Origin: Heliocidaris erythrogramma
Lineage: Eukaryota > Echinodermata > Echinoidea > Camarodonta > Echinometridae
Assembly: GCA_025617745.1 (NCBI GenBank)
Contig: CM046853.1
Coordinates: 37,931,065 to 37,995,064 of the forward strand
Length of the DNA stretch: 64,000 nucleotides
Direction of reading: 5' to 3'
Made by a program: the position numbers and the translations under genes. Every line of letters starts with the position of its first letter. Positions within the stretch are counted from its first letter, which is position 1. The notes under the pieces were generated by a model. That model saw only the letters and a list, made by a program, of their open reading frames with translations, ran no database searches and was not told where the DNA came from. Below are positions 61,173 to 64,000 of the stretch, piece by piece.

Positions 61173-61280
61173 ATGTCCCTTGTGGATTTAGGGAAGAAAC
61201 TGCTGGAATCAGCCAAAGAAGGCCGTGATGATGAAGTGCGCATCCTCATGACCAATGGAGCACCATTCACCACAGACTGG
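61173..61280 (+). CDS. GABPB: GABPB first coding exon
   Basis: The exon begins at 61135 after the acceptor, with ATG at 61173. The donor is gtaagt after a complete Trp codon (phase 0). The 36 codons are almost identical to the vertebrate N terminus. Confidence 0.95.
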
Positions 61281-64000
61281 GTAAGTAGATTTACTGTCGG
61301 GGTCAGATTTGTTCTGATGGTCAAGGATAGCTACAATGTAGCCTTGATAACAACAACCTTATATCTCTCCAGTACATTTGGGTACTGGGTAATTAGATTT
61401 ACTGTCGGGTTCTTTTGTGGGAATTATGATTTGATTGTGTGTTTTTTAAAGAATGGACTCCCTATTACTAATTTTGATATGCTACTTCTATATCTACTGC
61501 TGATATTTAAATCATTTCCCTTGTAATGTATGTTTGTCAATTACTACCTAGACAATGACCCTCCAGACAATTGCCATACACCCCAGCTCCTTCTGACAGT
61601 GAGGGAATGATTAATTAATGGTATTTGTAAAAGTTGTCCTTGGCTCATTGACCAGTAATCATAAAAGCGTAGCAACGTTTAGTCCAGGTTTCAAGTCCAA
61701 CCCTAACCCTAAAGTTTGTATATATTGTCCAATTATTGATTGTCAAATGTCAGCTTCTTTCTTTTACTGTAATTTGGTGACTAAAGGAGAATACAAAAAG
61801 CTGTGACTATGATATTGATATCTCATTTTTATTGTCTCGCCCACCGGAGGTGAAGGCGAGACTAAGGGATCCAAATGTCGTCCGTCCGTCGTCCGTCCGT
61901 CCGTCACAAACGTTATGACAGATAACTTTGCAACCGTCACTCACTTTTCAACCAAACTTGGGTTGTAGATGCACCGAGGGGACCTGCATGTTATGGTGCC
62001 GTTGGAGGTCACATGATAAGGTCAAAGGTCATTTCAGGTCAAACGTTAAAGTTTACCTGCAAGACTCTCTTATGACAGATAACTTTGCAACCGTCAATCA
62101 CTTTTCAACCAAACTTGGGTTGTAGATGCACTAAGGGGACCTGCATGTTATGGTGCCGTTGGAGGTCACATGATAAGGTCAAAGGTCATTTCAGGTCAAA
62201 CGTTAAAGTTTACCTGCAAGACTCTCTTATGACAGATAACTTTGCAACCATCACTCACTTTTCAACCAAACTTGGGTTGTAGATGCACTGAGGGGACCTG
62301 CATGTTATGGTGCCATTGGAGGTCACATGATAACGTCAAAGGTCATACGTTAAAGTTTACCTGCAAGACTCTCTTATGACAGATAACTTTGCAACCATAA
62401 CTCACTTTTCAACCAAACGTGGGTTTTAGAAGCACTTGGGGGACCTGCATGTTATGCTGCCATCAGAGGTCACATGGTAAGGTCAAAGGTCATTTCAGGT
62501 CAAACATTATAGTTTACCCGCAAGACTCTCTTATGACATAATTTTGTAAACGTCACTTTCCAAACAGTAATGTAGATATATGCAAGCATAACTTATGCAG
62601 ATTTATGCACTTGGGGGACCTGTTGCATGGCAACAGAGATCACGATATTTCTAGTTATCGCATGTGGGCGAGACACATTATCGCTAATGCCTTGTTTTGT
62701 GATCAAGTTAATTTTGTTTATTTAATTGTCACATAAATACAGTAATTACGGAACTTTAGAGGTCAACACTTACCTTCCATAAATCAGTGGTCTGAGTTAC
62801 GCCAGGTTTAACTTAATTGCTTTTATTAAATTACGGACCAACCTGTCCTACAAAAAGTTCAAAATATGAGAAAGTAGGAAATAATATTTTAACAATTTTA
62901 CCTGGTTTGTTTCAGCTTGGTCTGTCTCCACTCCACTGGGCTGCCAAGCATGGGCATGTAAGCACTGCAGAGGTGTTACTTCGAGCAGGAGTCAGTCGAG
63001 ATGCTAGGACTAAGGTCGATAGGACACCTCTGCACATGGCTTGTCAGGAGGGCCATCAGCAGGTAGCTGAGGTGCTGTTAGCTGCTGGAGCCGACATTGA
63101 TGCACAGGATATGGTAGGATGGTCTTTACTCTTGGACATAAACTATTCTCAAATTTGAACATGAATCATAATGTTTTTAGCCTTGTCTCACATGATTTGA
63201 TGAAGAGTCTAAAAAAATGCAGAGGAAAATATAGTGACACCAATAATTCTGTATCTTACAATAAGGAAGTATGCTGTGGAGCCTTTGTTGCAGGCAGTTA
63301 CTTCTTTTTCATCTCCATTAGCCATTCATGTACTACATTATGTTTGAGCCAGTCTAAAGTGCTATTTTTGTGAGACATCATCATTTTCAAAATTTGCTAA
63401 TTTGCAACCGTAGTCATGCTTTTAAGGAACGAGAAATTAGCATGACGGCTTTCCATACAATCTCTGTTTCATTCATGTTGTCTTTGTTTTTAAAGCTAGA
63501 GCATCATTCGTTTGTCAACAATGCTGATTGTACATTATGAGCTGCCTTAGGCAAACTTCTCGCTGCTTCAAGCATGAGAATAGCAAGTTTTGAAAACGAC
63601 ATTGCATCACAAATATAGCTGTAGAATCAAAACGCCTTAACCAAAATTGATGATCGTGGTGTCATTCTACTTGGAAAAGAATTTTCTAACTAATTATATT
63701 GAGTCAACGATGTCCTTGAAATTGCAGATCTCAAGTGTTGCATTCTCTCTGGGCCACCCTGTGTAATGGAGGACTTTTTCAGTTCATTATTTAAATGCAA
63801 GATTGTTCAGATGCGGTAGATGTAGACAGGTTTTAATCACTGACTACATTAAATAGTAATTTGTGAAGGTTCTGTAATACATTTTTTTTGGTGGTGGTTG
63901 TTCATTGAACTCGATGAGCAGATATAATACTGCTGATTGTTATATTTATCATGTTTCAGCTGAAAATGACGCCACTCCACTGGGCAGTTGAGAGGGAGCA
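61173..64000 (+). CDS. GABPB: GA-binding protein subunit beta, 5' part, cut by the window end (join 61173-61280, 62916-63113, 63960-64000+)
   Basis: GABP beta has no DNA-binding domain. It binds the ETS protein GABP alpha through ankyrin repeats and activates housekeeping, mitochondrial and ribosomal genes in the nucleus. The visible 115 codons start [20 protein letters not shown], continue [15 protein letters not shown], then ankyrin repeats with [54 protein letters not shown] and [13 protein letters not shown], in the same order as human GABPB1. Exon phases are 0 and 0. The ATG is 38 nt after a splice acceptor, so at least one non-coding exon lies upstream. Vertebrate GABPB1 and GABPB2 cannot be told apart at this depth. 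The rest of the gene, including the dimerisation region, lies beyond the window. Confidence 0.95.
61834..62674. mobile_element. Helentron/HINE-like element with 157-bp tandem core (GABPB intron 1)
   Basis: GTCTCGCCCAC (61834-61844) is inverted at GTGGGCGAGAC (62664-62674). A stem-loop (CTCGCCCACC-GGAGGTGAAGGCGAG) and GTCCGTCCGTC repeats lie next to the left end, so the element is in the opposite orientation to those in OS9. Core units start at ATGACAGATAAC: 61915, 62072, 62229, 62376 and a degraded one at 62533. Spacing is 157 bp except 147 where one unit lost about 10 bp. Confidence 0.75.
61915..62560. repeat. 157-bp tandem array with AGGTCA direct repeats
   Basis: Most units contain AGGTCAAAGGTCATTTCAGG followed by TCA: a perfect DR1 of AGGTCA plus a third half-site. 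The third unit lacks the extra half-site because of its 10-bp deletion. Confidence 0.88.
62916..63113 (+). CDS. GABPB: GABPB second coding exon (ankyrin repeats)
   Basis: The acceptor is gtttgtttcag and the donor gtagga. The 66 codons are in phase 0 throughout and carry two ankyrin repeats matching human GABPB1. Confidence 0.95.
63114..63959 (+). other. GABPB intron 2
   Basis: Bounded by gtagga and tttcag. Nothing else was recognised inside. Confidence 0.8.
63960..64000 (+). CDS. GABPB: GABPB third coding exon, truncated by the window
   Basis: The acceptor catgtttcag precedes [13 protein letters not shown], the next ankyrin repeat of the family. The exon continues past the window. Confidence 0.9.
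   Translation, partial: MKMTPLHWAVERE

Noticed and set aside
61281..61526. Read-through extension of the first GABPB coding exon
   Set aside because: The frame continues past a strong gtaagt donor, but the next ankyrin exon at 62916 restores the known protein exactly, so this is intron.
61834..62674. CRISPR-like array from the regular repeats
   Set aside because: The whole 157-bp unit is repeated, with no unique spacers, in a eukaryotic intron.

Overview
This is nuclear DNA of a marine invertebrate deuterostome, most likely an echinoderm and perhaps a sea urchin. That guess rests on the intron-exon style, the AT-rich intergenic DNA crowded with small palindromic transposons, the CsRn1-type LTR retrotransposon, the Helentron-like tandem-repeat elements and the close match of the coding exons to deuterostome proteins. 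The species cannot be fixed from the sequence alone.

Three cellular genes are supported. (1) On the + strand at 13249-15742, three exons encode a 463-aa SH2-SH3 adaptor-like protein. Its 5' exon is preceded by a splice acceptor, so more exons may lie upstream. (2) On the - strand, from 41813 down to 26123, lies a complete 11-exon OS9 gene, the ER-associated-degradation lectin. All splice phases join, giving 737 codons plus a stop. (3) On the + strand from 61135 to the window end is the 5' part of GABPB, the ankyrin-repeat beta subunit of the ETS factor GABP, cut off by the window end in its third coding exon. A possible 5' exon and promoter with several ETS-type sites lies near 56926-57194.

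By region: 1-13238 is gene-poor, with simple repeats and two MITEs. 13239-17670 is the SH2-SH3 gene and its likely 3' UTR. 17671-26122 is AT-rich intergenic DNA with a decayed tandem array, a MITE nested in it and a probable LINE 3' end. 26123-41813 is OS9, whose introns carry two large tandem-repeat (Helentron/HINE-like) elements and at least seven TIR elements. 41814-49419 is a repeat graveyard with a LINE 3' end, MITEs, a 7SL-like SINE, a processed RPL12 pseudogene and a short repeat present in both orientations. 49420-56336 is a young CsRn1-clade Ty3/gypsy retrotransposon on the - strand with almost identical 1.33-kb LTRs, a tRNA-Trp primer site, gag and pro-pol. 56337-64000 is the GABPB 5' region, with a nested foldback that includes a 216-bp near-perfect hairpin, two further inverted-repeat elements and a third Helentron-like tandem array.

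The three cellular genes are not functionally linked in any obvious way: OS9 acts in the ER lumen, GABPB in the nucleus and the SH2-SH3 protein in phosphotyrosine signalling. The most unusual content is in the repeats. Two unrelated tandem arrays carry packed nuclear-receptor half-sites. Three elements sit about 20-35 bp from OS9 splice sites. A long hairpin lies where the GABPB pre-mRNA may read through it.
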